From Anaerolineaceae bacterium (GTDB lineage Bacteria; Chloroflexota; Anaerolineae; Aggregatilineales; Phototrophicaceae), in assembly GCA_002702065.1 (NCBI GenBank), contig NZXX01000009.1, positions 124,001-188,000 on the forward strand: a stretch of 64,000 nt of DNA. Direction: 5' to 3'. Numbering within the stretch: position 1 is the first letter of the stretch; each line of letters begins with the position of its first letter. Made by a program: the position numbers and the translations under genes. Under the pieces are notes generated by a model. The model was not told the origin of the DNA and ran no database searches. It saw only the letters and a program-made list of their open reading frames with translations. Shown here in pieces: positions 49,652 to 57,556 of the stretch.

Positions 49652-50164
49652 ATGGACATCTGGCAGGGAATTCGCTCCAAACACACAGTACGGCAGTTTA
49701 CCGACCAGCCGATTGACGACGAGGCCGCACGACGTATTCTCGACGCCGGTCGGCGGGCACCCAGCGGGTACAATTCGCAGCCGTGGTATTTTATTGCCGT
49801 ACGGGACCGGGCCATGCTGCAAGAGCTGGCGACGATTGGCCGGTCAACCAAACATGTCGCCGGGGCCGCGATGTGCGTGGTGATGCTCAGCCCGGACCGC
49901 GAAACCCGTTTTTTCCAGAACATGTTCGACATCGGGCAGGCGGCCACGTATATGATGCTGGCCGCCCATGAAATCGGCATTGGTTCGGCGCAGGGCAATG
50001 TCTACGAACCGGACCGGGCGCGTGATCTGCTCGGCTTCCCGGCGGACTGGAAACCGTACCTGCTGATTTCCTTCGGTTACCCGGACCATGACGCCGTGAA
50101 ACCGGGCAAAGGGAAGGGGGGCCGCCGTCCCTTTGATGACGTGGTGCGCTGGGAGCACTTTTAG
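49652..50164 (+). CDS. Nitroreductase-family protein
   Basis: A 170-residue FMN-dependent oxidoreductase of the nitroreductase fold. The FMN-phosphate site RSKHTVRQFTDQPI and the APSGYNSQPWYFIAV loop are typical, as are AAHEIGIGSAQGNV and LISFGYPD. The natural substrate is unknown. AAGGAGAACGCA precedes the ATG. It converges with the epimerase gene, three bases apart. Confidence 0.9.
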   Translation: MDIWQGIRSKHTVRQFTDQPIDDEAARRILDAGRRAPSGYNSQPWYFIAVRDRAMLQELATIGRSTKHVAGAAMCVVMLSPDRETRFFQNMFDIGQAATYMMLAAHEIGIGSAQGNVYEPDRARDLLGFPADWKPYLLISFGYPDHDAVKPGKGKGGRRPFDDVVRWEHF

Positions 50165-50167
50165 GGC

Positions 50168-51115
50168 CTATGCGGGCTGCACTTCCTGCTGGCGGTGCCA
50201 GTCAATGGTGGCGTGCAGCGCATCAGGCAGCGGCGTAGCGTGGTCGCCAAAAGCTTTGTCGTATTTGCCATGATCCACCACGAAAGGCTGTTCGAACTCG
50301 TACAGCATCTCCCAGATTTCACCTAGCGTGCGGTCGAACCGACCCATCAGCCACAACAGCGGCTTCGGTGCAACCTGAATTCGCACCGGCTGGCCGACGG
50401 CTTCATAAATGCGCTCGATGATGGCACGGGTCGTCAGAACCGGCGAGTTGGGAATATGCCATGCTTCACCAAAAGCTTCGTCATGTTCGCCCAGCGTTAC
50501 CAGCGCGCGACCTATATCAGGGATGTAGGTATAGGTATGCAGCATATCGATATTGCCGATCATCTGGGCAGACTTACCCGCCAGCGCCCGGCCAATCACC
50601 AGATCGCCCAGTGGCGATTGTACGCCTCCACCCGGCCCAAAGTAATCGGATGCCCGCCCTATCGTCACCTGCAAGCGCCCTTTCTCATGAGCATCAATCA
50701 AGTCCCGTGACATCTGGGCACGGACTTGCCCCTTTTTCGTATGTGCTGCATAAGGCATATCCTCTGTAAGCGGCTGGCCTTTTGGGTCGCCGTACATGTA
50801 AACGTTCTCCATCACCACCAATTTTGCCCCGGCAGCCGCGGCCCCTTCTACGACACTCGCCTGCAATTCCGGAAATAGCTCCGGCCACTGATGATAGGGT
50901 GGGTTGAGCACGTTATAAACGACGCTAGCCCCCTCTGCTGCCTGCCGGGCAAAAGATGGGTCAGCAGCATCACCGCTTAACAATTTAACGCCAGCGGGCA
51001 GTTTACCACGACCGCTGCGGTTGACCATGCGCACCTGCTTGCCCCGGCTGAGCAGGGTTTCCATGACCGCCCGACCAATTGCGCCGGTTCCAAAGACCAC
51101 ATGTAATTCACTCAT
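50168..51115 (-). CDS. NAD-dependent epimerase/dehydratase-family protein
   Basis: A 315-residue extended/atypical SDR. The cofactor loop is VVFGTGAIGRAVMETL, and the Arg in VRMVNRSGRG suggests NADP. The usual YxxxK is replaced by a less clear region around NVYMYGDPKGQP. GGGGGAGCGAACA precedes the ATG at 51115. It lies downstream of a TetR gene on the same strand, the usual layout for a regulated target, though a 214-base spacer with a gene remnant separates them. Confidence 0.82.
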   Translation of the reverse strand: MSELHVVFGTGAIGRAVMETLLSRGKQVRMVNRSGRGKLPAGVKLLSGDAADPSFARQAAEGASVVYNVLNPPYHQWPELFPELQASVVEGAAAAGAKLVVMENVYMYGDPKGQPLTEDMPYAAHTKKGQVRAQMSRDLIDAHEKGRLQVTIGRASDYFGPGGGVQSPLGDLVIGRALAGKSAQMIGNIDMLHTYTYIPDIGRALVTLGEHDEAFGEAWHIPNSPVLTTRAIIERIYEAVGQPVRIQVAPKPLLWLMGRFDRTLGEIWEMLYEFEQPFVVDHGKYDKAFGDHATPLPDALHATIDWHRQQEVQPA

Positions 51116-51143
51116 TGTTCGCTCCCCCTCTGATTGACATGAT

Positions 51144-51257
51144 CTACAATCGGCTGACACGCCCATCTTGCGGGCAGGTCGAACCGGTTTCCAGCAGTTC
51201 TTTCAGCTTGCCCAGGTTGACTGCCACCGCTCCCGCACCCGGCCCTATACAGACGCA
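51144..51257 (-). pseudogene. Possible 3' remnant of a deleted gene
   Basis: In this spacer the minus strand keeps an open frame of about 37 codons ending at TAG 51144-51146, with no start codon or ribosome site. The translation includes GAVAVNLGKLKELLETGS, which resembles the C-terminal helix of SRPBCC-type proteins. It may be what is left of a gene lost between tetR and the epimerase. The rest of 51258-51329 shows nothing. Confidence 0.3.
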
Positions 51258-51329
51258 TCAAACAGAGCCTTCAGCGTGGGCAGCAATAAAAAGCGATGAC
51301 GATGAAATAAGAATGAAGCTCAGTAACAC

Positions 51330-52022
51330 TTATTCGAGCAGATGAATAAGGGTATCGATCTGGTGTTGGTAGAACGCTTCGGTGTCCCCCACCACCGGTT
51401 GTAATGAGTTGTATATTTCCAGTGAGATCAGCCCCTGCGCGCGCGTCCAGCCAATCACAGCAAGATAAATCGCCTCAACTGGCATGTGTTTGTAGCCACG
51501 CTCCTCTGCGATCTGTCGGAAAGCCACGCAGACCGATTCGGGCAGTTGTGCCGCTTCCACTGGCACGTGAAAAACGCCTTTCCCCAGGCCATCGGCAATG
51601 ATGCCTGCCGACACCGACAGCGCCCGCGAAGCAGCCGGGACGGTCAGGTCACCCGGTGCTTCATAACCGGGGATGGGGTTGCCGTAAATCAGCTGAAAAT
51701 CAATGGGATGTTCGAGCGCCCAGCGGCGATATGCCTGCATCACAGCAACAAGCTGCTGGCGGTGAGCCTGATCCGCATGGGCATCACGCGCAGATTCCAT
51801 CGCGTCGGCCAGATGATGATAATCCTCGACGATCAGCGTTGTGATAAGGCTGTCGAGGTTATCGTAGTAGTAATAGAGCGCCGGGGCAGTCATTCCCAGT
51901 TCACGGGCGATGCCCCGTAGCGAAAGACCGGCTGTACCCTGGTCTGCCATCAGCTTGCGGGCAGCAGTCTTGATGTCTTCATAGGTTGCTTCACGCAGGT
52001 CGTCTCGTCGTTTGCGGGGCAT
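51330..52022 (-). CDS. TetR-family regulator with WHG-type C-terminal domain
   Basis: A 230-residue repressor. The helix-turn-helix is IKTAARKLMADQGTAGLSLRGIARELGMTAPALYYYYDNLDSL. The C-terminal helices with RWALEHPIDFQLIYGNP fit the TetR_C_33 (WHG) ligand domain. The ATG at 52022 is preferred over an upstream alternative. A perfect palindrome overlaps its own -10 box (52053-52076), so autorepression is likely. The downstream epimerase may be a co-regulated target. Confidence 0.9.
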   Translation of the reverse strand: MPRKRRDDLREATYEDIKTAARKLMADQGTAGLSLRGIARELGMTAPALYYYYDNLDSLITTLIVEDYHHLADAMESARDAHADQAHRQQLVAVMQAYRRWALEHPIDFQLIYGNPIPGYEAPGDLTVPAASRALSVSAGIIADGLGKGVFHVPVEAAQLPESVCVAFRQIAEERGYKHMPVEAIYLAVIGWTRAQGLISLEIYNSLQPVVGDTEAFYQHQIDTLIHLLE

Positions 52023-52052
52023 TTCCACTCCATGCGGATTTACTTAACGCTG

Positions 52053-52084
52053 TTTATTTTACATCGTTAAAATAAATAAGTCAA
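52053..52084 (-). promoter_or_regulatory. Promoter with overlapping TetR-type operator
   Basis: On the minus strand TTGACT (52084-52079) and TAAAAT (52061-52056) are 17 bases apart. TTTATTTTA (52053-52061) and TAAAATAAA (52068-52076) form a perfect nine-base inverted repeat with a six-base centre, covering the -10. A second pair, TTAACG (52044-52049) and CGTTAA (52065-52070), interlocks with it. Confidence 0.75.
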
Positions 52085-52095
52085 GTCATAGAATC

Positions 52096-52121
52096 AAAAA
52101 GGGCAGCGTTATACGCCGCCC
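52096..52121 (-). terminator. Rho-independent terminator of the VLRF1-like gene
   Basis: In minus-strand RNA GGGCGGCGU (52121-52113) pairs with ACGCUGCCC (52109-52101) over nine bases with one G-U and a three-base loop. Five U follow (52100-52096). It lies 36 bases after the stop codon. Confidence 0.8.
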
Positions 52122-52156
52122 CGACTTCGGTTGAACAGTTTCAATCATTCAGACTG

Positions 52157-53245
52157 CTAAACGGAATAGTACAATTTGGCAGCCACGCCACCGCCAGCCT
52201 CACGAAGTTTGTCTGCCGCTTTATCATGCACGACTTCGATCTCGCTGTTTAACAACAACGCCCGGTAAGCCAGGTCATTGGCTTGATTGATGTCCGCTGG
52301 CGGCCACACCAGCAGCAGCGCCGCCACCTGCGACATATTGAGGGCGTGATCCACCGCTTCCTGACCCAGCACCGCCCGGCCACCCGCACGCGCAGAATCA
52401 ATCACCTCTTTGACCATGCGGGATTCTTCTTCGCGCTCATAATCAAGAGCCAGCGGCTGGACATGTTTGAATATCTCGTGTTTGCTGTAATGGCGTGGAA
52501 TGCTGACCACATCCACCACCTGTTTCTGAGCCGTTTCGGCAAGCTGTTTACGAACGGTATTCCCGGCTTTTTCGTCACCGCCAATGATGATCCGGTGCAG
52601 GCCATCCCTGGTGGCAATATGCTCCGTATGCTCGGCCACCTCACGGTAGAAGCGCATGCGGTGCTCCTCGATCATATCCTCGAATGCATCTCGCTGGTTG
52701 ACCTGCAACCCGCCATAACCGCCGGTGCGGGCTGCGGTCGGGGGCATGCCGGATTTTTCGGCAAAATCGTACTCGTCCAGGTCAATCTCGATGCTGTCGC
52801 GGAACTCCGCCGCGCCCAGGTAACTCTCGTAAAAATGGGCTTCTTCCTGATCAACCATCACCACCAGATACGGCTGGTATTCATCGAGGGCACGCAGCAA
52901 TGGCCCCACCAGCGGTTTGCCGTAGGCGGCGTGATTGTCGACAGGTACGGGCAGCGGGTGAATGTTCTCCCAGTCCGGGCCAAAAAATGCCACCAGCCCT
53001 TTGCTGGACGGTGTATAGTCGCGGAAAAAAGCCTCGGCGCGCTCCTGTATGGTCGCCCACTGATCATTATTCTGGGTGTCATTTTCATTTTCAAACTGGC
53101 GCAAATGCTGCTTGAGCCAGATACGCCAGGCAGGGTTGTTGGCCTGATTCTCCCTGACTGAATTGTCCACATTCAGATAGAGGCTCAGGATATCCTGACC
53201 ATCGCGTTCGTTTAACAGGTCTTTTACATCGGATACAGTAAGCAT
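52157..53245 (-). CDS. VLRF1/baeRF-type bacterial release-factor homologue
   Basis: A 362-residue relative of archaeal/eukaryotic RF1. The RNase H-like/Sm core shows LVVMVDQEEAHFYESYLGAAEFRDS. A flexible loop TGGYGGLQ (residues 174-181) is in the place of the GGQ peptidyl-tRNA hydrolysis motif, followed by the basic AFEDMIEEHRMRFYREVAEH helix. The C-terminal L7Ae-like part has HRIIIGGDEKAGNTVRKQL and DHALNMSQVAALLLVW. Bacterial members are proposed to rescue or quality-control stalled ribosomes. AAAGGAAGTTTT precedes the ATG at 53245. A strong terminator follows. Confidence 0.8.
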   Translation of the reverse strand: MLTVSDVKDLLNERDGQDILSLYLNVDNSVRENQANNPAWRIWLKQHLRQFENENDTQNNDQWATIQERAEAFFRDYTPSSKGLVAFFGPDWENIHPLPVPVDNHAAYGKPLVGPLLRALDEYQPYLVVMVDQEEAHFYESYLGAAEFRDSIEIDLDEYDFAEKSGMPPTAARTGGYGGLQVNQRDAFEDMIEEHRMRFYREVAEHTEHIATRDGLHRIIIGGDEKAGNTVRKQLAETAQKQVVDVVSIPRHYSKHEIFKHVQPLALDYEREEESRMVKEVIDSARAGGRAVLGQEAVDHALNMSQVAALLLVWPPADINQANDLAYRALLLNSEIEVVHDKAADKLREAGGGVAAKLYYSV

Positions 53246-53312
53246 AAAACTTCCTTTCGATTGAAAGGTCAATACTGCCACTATATCGGATGAATATTGG
53301 AAGCAGATTAGA

Positions 53313-54194
53313 TCACCGGTTGGGCATCTGGAAACCTTCACCAAATGCCGTATGTCCCTGACCAATGACGAGGAAGGCCTGCGGGTCCACCGAAAAAACC
53401 AACCGGCGCAGATCGCTGACCTGGGGGCGGCTGATGGTCACAAACAGAATGGCGCGCGGCTGATGGGTGTACATGCCTTCGCCCTCCCACCTGGTGACAC
53501 CGCGCTCCAATTGGTGCATCAACACATCGGCAACCGCGTCTGGCTGGTTGGTGATGATGGTTGCCGTGCGAATCCGGCTTGGTCCCTCCAGCACATAATC
53601 GGAGGTCGAGCCATCAACAAAAATGGTGAGGATGGCGTACAGCGCTCCCGGCCAGCCGAACACCACACCAGCCAGCAGCACCGTGACCGCATCGGTATAC
53701 AGGTAGGTGCTGCCCAACGGGGTGCCAATGCGCCGCTGGAGGATACGCGCCAGCGTAGATGTCCCGCCGAAGGTCCCCCCGGCGCGATAAACAAGGCCGC
53801 CCCCGATGCCACCCAGAATGCCGCCGAACAAGGCACTCAGCAGCCGATCATCGGAAATGGTGGACATCGAGAGATAAGGCCCCAGCAGATCAATGGCGAA
53901 GGAATAAATCACCAGCACATAGATGGTGCGCGCCACCACCCGCCACCCACCCAGCATCCGCAGCGCCAGTACCTGAATAGGAATATTGCCGAGCAGCACC
54001 ACCAGGCCAATGGGCGTACCAATCAGGTGATTGAGGATGATGGCAATGCCGGAGATACCGCTGGGGGCAATATCTGCCGGGGTATAAAAGACGTTGACGG
54101 CGACCGCACCCAGCAGCGCGCCAATCGTCAATAAAACAAGCCGCCCCGCCACTGCACGCCAGCTGTTATCCATTGCCATGTCAGCCACAGACAA
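53313..54194 (-). CDS. YitT-family membrane protein
   Basis: A 293-residue protein. Five or six N-terminal helices form the YitT_membrane (DUF161) part, with VNVFYTPADIAPSGISGIAIILNHL and FGGILGGIGGGLVYRAGGTFGGTSTLARIL. A cytoplasmic DUF2179 domain follows (about residues 215-285, TATIITNQPDAVADVLMHQLERGVTRWEGEGMYT). The function of YitT proteins is unsettled. It lies 67 bases upstream of the VLRF1-like gene on the same strand and divergent from tal-pgi. Confidence 0.92.
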   Translation of the reverse strand: MSVADMAMDNSWRAVAGRLVLLTIGALLGAVAVNVFYTPADIAPSGISGIAIILNHLIGTPIGLVVLLGNIPIQVLALRMLGGWRVVARTIYVLVIYSFAIDLLGPYLSMSTISDDRLLSALFGGILGGIGGGLVYRAGGTFGGTSTLARILQRRIGTPLGSTYLYTDAVTVLLAGVVFGWPGALYAILTIFVDGSTSDYVLEGPSRIRTATIITNQPDAVADVLMHQLERGVTRWEGEGMYTHQPRAILFVTISRPQVSDLRRLVFSVDPQAFLVIGQGHTAFGEGFQMPNR

Positions 54195-54332
54195 ATCACC
54201 TCGTTATTTTCCCGACCCCCGAAACATGCGCATATGGTAGCGTGTGCCCGCTTGACGGACCAGTAGCAAAACATCATCCGGCGGGTCAACTGGTGGGGGC
54301 AATTTGTGACAAAGATAATGCGCGCAAACCCC

Positions 54333-54385
54333 GACTATAGAGTATACTGACTCTTGTCGGGTGGGTCAGTTTCAGGTCTATAGTC
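54333..54385 (+). promoter_or_regulatory. Nested inverted repeats upstream of tal-pgi
   Basis: GACTATAGA (54333-54341) mirrors TCTATAGTC (54377-54385). Inside it ACTGAC (54346-54351) mirrors GTCAGT (54365-54370). Together they could form a 15-bp cruciform or leader hairpin about 105-155 bases before the start codon. No gene lies in 54195-54488. Confidence 0.45.
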
Positions 54386-54488
54386 CTCTTGTGAAATCTG
54401 TCGCAATCTGTTATGGTCTATAAGAAGACTCACCACGTTATTCAAGCCACGCACACAATAAACCACATGTTTTCAAGGAGACCTCTGA

Positions 54489-57350
54489 ATGCCTGGAAAT
54501 CCTCCCGTTGATGTCCAGACACACGGCCAGAGTATCTGGTACGACAATATTCAGCGCAGCCTGCTGCAAAGCGGCGGCCTGAAACAGTTGATTGATGACT
54601 ACGGCGTCCTGGGTGTGACCTCAAACCCATCCATTTTCCAAAAAGCCATTGGAGAATCCGAAGATTACGATGTGGGCATGATGCGCCTGCTTGATCTGGA
54701 AGCCTACGATATTTATGAAAATTTGGCGATTGAGGACATCCAGCGGGCAGCTGACCTGCTGGCCGGTGTTTATGAACGGACAGGCGGGCGCGACGGTTAC
54801 GTCAGCCTGGAAGTCTCGCCGCTGATCGCCAATGATACCGAAACCACCGTTGCCGAAGCGCAGCGATTGTTCGCCGCAGTGGACCGCCCCAATACCATGA
54901 TCAAGATTCCGGCGACCGCGGCAGGCATCCCGGCCATTGAAGAAACCATTGCCGCCGGGATCAACGTGAATGTAACGCTGATTTTCGCCGTCCATAATTA
55001 TCTGGAAGTGGCAGAAGCCTATATTCGCGGGCTGGAACGCCGTCTCGAAGCCGGTGAAGATGTCACGCAGATCGCCTCGGTCGCCAGCTTTTTCCTCAGC
55101 CGAATCGACACGATTGTGGACCGGATGCTGGAGAACAATATCCGCGCTGCCCAGGGTCGCGACCTCGACCGTGTGGCGGCCAACCGCAAGCTGCTGGGCA
55201 AGGCAGCCATCGCCAACGCCAAGCTGGCCTACAAACGTTTCCGCGATCTGTTTTATGGCGAACGCTTCGCCCGGTTGCGCGAGGCCGGTGCCCATGTACA
55301 GCGCCCGTTATGGGCCTCGACCAGCACCAAAAACCCGGCCTACCCGGACACGATGTATGTCGACGGGCTGATCGCCAAAGACACGGTCAATACGGTGCCG
55401 CCCAAAACGCTGATGCAGTTTGCCGATCATGGCAAAACCGACCGGCTGATGACGGAAGACCTGGAACAGGCCGAAGAAACTCTCGATATGCTGGCCGAAG
55501 TGGGGGTCGATCTCGACCAGATTACGCACACACTTCAGGTGGATGGGGTCGAAGCCTTTGCCGACGCCTTTGAAAATCTGCTGGCTCAGGTGGATGCCAA
55601 ACGCAATGTGCTGCGCACCGGCATTATCCGCCAGCAGGAACTGGTGCTCAGCATCTATGCCGACAGCATCCGCGAAGCCATCGACGACCTGGATCACCGA
55701 TTTATCAATACGCGCATCTGGGAAAAAGACGGCACGGTCTGGAAAACCCAGAACCCGGTTATCCAGCAGATCAAGGAACGGCTTGGCTGGCTGGACGTGA
55801 GCCAGACTATCGACCGGGCGCGGCTGAAGGCGTTGCAGACAAAAGCGGCGGACTGGAGCCATGTCGTCCTGCTGGGGATCGGGTCGAACACCCTGATCGC
55901 CAATGTTTTTGCCGAGTCGTTTGACGCGCAGGCCGGGTACCCGACGCTGCATGTCCTCGATACCACCGACGTGGCCGGTATCCGCGCGGTCGAAACAGCA
56001 ATCGAACTGCCCAAAACGCTGTTTGTCGTCGCCAGCAAATCCGGCACGACGGTTGAAACGCAGGCGCTGTTCAATTATTTCTACGACCGCACCAGCAGCA
56101 ATGGGCAGCAGTTTCTGGCGATTACCGACCCCGGCACACCGCTGGCGCAGCAGGCCGAGCAAAATGATTTTTACGACCTGTTCCTCAACCCGCCGGACGT
56201 GATGGGTGTCTATACGCCGCTGACATATTTCGGGCTGGTCCCGGCAGCCTTGATGGGGCTGGACCTCGATGCGTTGTGGTCGAGCGCCGAAAACATGATG
56301 ATGGCCTGTGGTCCAAAAGTCGCCGGAATCGATCACCCCGGTATCTGGCTGGGGGCGATCATGGGCGTGCTGGCGGCGGAAGGGCGCGACAAAATCAGCA
56401 TTTTCGCCAGCCCCTCGATCGAAGGACTTTCGGGCTGGTTGGAACAAGTCATCGCGGAAACCACCGGCAAGGAAGAACGCGGCCTGATCCCGGTGGTAGG
56501 CGCGACGATTGGCAACCCGCACGACTACGTCACGGACCGGCTGTTCATTTACCTGCGCGTTGAAGGCGATGACAACGAAGCGCTCGATCAGGGCCTGACG
56601 GCCTTACAGCAGGCCAGCCAGCCTTCAGTCACGCTGCATCTGCCCGACCGGTATGCGGTCGCCGGAGAATTTTTCCGCTGGCAGTATGCCACCGCCATTA
56701 CGGCCAACCTGTTAAACGTCAATCCGTTCGACGCGCCGGATGTTGAGCAGAGCAAACAGAGCACCGTCAACCTGCTGGCCCATTACACCGGACACGGCAG
56801 TCTGCCAGAATTAAAGCCAGCCCTGTCCGAAGGTGGCGTGCATCTGTACGCCGATGAAAAAATCCTGCGGGTACTCAGCGAACTGAGTATCGAACAGGAG
56901 TACAGCAGTACGGACCTGATCGGGCTGCTGGCCTCGCAGATCAATTCCACACGGGCGGGTGACTACTTTGTCCTGCTGAATTATCTGCCGCACACGCCGG
57001 TCGTCCGCGAAAGCTTGGACAATATCCGCCGCCGCCTGCGCCACACCACCCATCGCGCCGTCATCGTTGGGGATGGGCCGGGCTATCTGCACAGCACCGG
57101 GCAGCTGCACAAAGGCGGTCCCAATAACGGGATTTTCTTCCTGGTCACCGCCGAAGCACAGCCGGATTTACCCATTCCGGGGCAGCCGTATACCTTCAAT
57201 ACGCTGACTCTGGCCGAAGCACTGGGCGACCTCGAAGCGCTTCAGGCACGCCGCCGCCGGGTGCTGCGCCTGCATGTCAGCGGTGACCCGGCAGCCGGGC
57301 TTGAGAAAATCCTGGACGCCATTGACTGTGTGAGCGAACGCCGCCATTAA
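54489..57350 (+). CDS. tal-pgi: Bifunctional transaldolase / phosphoglucose isomerase
   Basis: A 953-residue fusion. The N-terminal transaldolase (about 1-370) has GVTSNPSIF and the Schiff-base lysine K139 in TMIKIPATAAGIPA. The C-terminal phosphoglucose isomerase (about 385-953) has the sugar-phosphate loop VVASKSGTTVETQALF and related motifs, though this half is divergent from classic PGI. Joining the two enzymes links fructose-6-phosphate made by the pentose phosphate route directly to glucose-6-phosphate. Such fusions are known in Chloroflexota, cyanobacteria and acetic-acid bacteria. A TTTTCAAGGAGACCTCTGA ribosome-site region precedes the ATG. It ends at the hairpin 57443-57476. Confidence 0.95.
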   Translation: MPGNPPVDVQTHGQSIWYDNIQRSLLQSGGLKQLIDDYGVLGVTSNPSIFQKAIGESEDYDVGMMRLLDLEAYDIYENLAIEDIQRAADLLAGVYERTGGRDGYVSLEVSPLIANDTETTVAEAQRLFAAVDRPNTMIKIPATAAGIPAIEETIAAGINVNVTLIFAVHNYLEVAEAYIRGLERRLEAGEDVTQIASVASFFLSRIDTIVDRMLENNIRAAQGRDLDRVAANRKLLGKAAIANAKLAYKRFRDLFYGERFARLREAGAHVQRPLWASTSTKNPAYPDTMYVDGLIAKDTVNTVPPKTLMQFADHGKTDRLMTEDLEQAEETLDMLAEVGVDLDQITHTLQVDGVEAFADAFENLLAQVDAKRNVLRTGIIRQQELVLSIYADSIREAIDDLDHRFINTRIWEKDGTVWKTQNPVIQQIKERLGWLDVSQTIDRARLKALQTKAADWSHVVLLGIGSNTLIANVFAESFDAQAGYPTLHVLDTTDVAGIRAVETAIELPKTLFVVASKSGTTVETQALFNYFYDRTSSNGQQFLAITDPGTPLAQQAEQNDFYDLFLNPPDVMGVYTPLTYFGLVPAALMGLDLDALWSSAENMMMACGPKVAGIDHPGIWLGAIMGVLAAEGRDKISIFASPSIEGLSGWLEQVIAETTGKEERGLIPVVGATIGNPHDYVTDRLFIYLRVEGDDNEALDQGLTALQQASQPSVTLHLPDRYAVAGEFFRWQYATAITANLLNVNPFDAPDVEQSKQSTVNLLAHYTGHGSLPELKPALSEGGVHLYADEKILRVLSELSIEQEYSSTDLIGLLASQINSTRAGDYFVLLNYLPHTPVVRESLDNIRRRLRHTTHRAVIVGDGPGYLHSTGQLHKGGPNNGIFFLVTAEAQPDLPIPGQPYTFNTLTLAEALGDLEALQARRRRVLRLHVSGDPAAGLEKILDAIDCVSERRH

Positions 57351-57442
57351 ACATTGTGACCTTCGGCAAAGCTGCCTTCAGCATATGAAAATGCTGGGGA
57401 AAGCCATCCGATACAGTTTATATTCAGCACTGAGCACCGTAG

Positions 57443-57476
57443 AACTGAGCACTTGATCCTGAGTGCTCAGTTTTCT
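57443..57476 (+). terminator. Terminator after tal-pgi, built from heptamer repeats
   Basis: AACTGAGCACT (57443-57453) and AGTGCTCAGTT (57462-57472) form a perfect 11-base stem with an eight-base loop, followed by TTCTC. The surrounding 57425-57470 is a run of seven-base units (CAGCACT, GAGCACC, TGAGCAC, TGAGTGC) of the same kind as at 59491. Confidence 0.65.
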
Positions 57477-57556
57477 CGACGGGCTCTAAACTTAATGATG
57501 AAGATAATGCAGCGGTACAATTTATCCGGTCCCTGTCACACTTATTGAGAGAAATC

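Noticed and set aside
55308..56522. Minus-strand frame inside tal-pgi
   Set aside because: Antisense shadow of a clear two-enzyme fusion.
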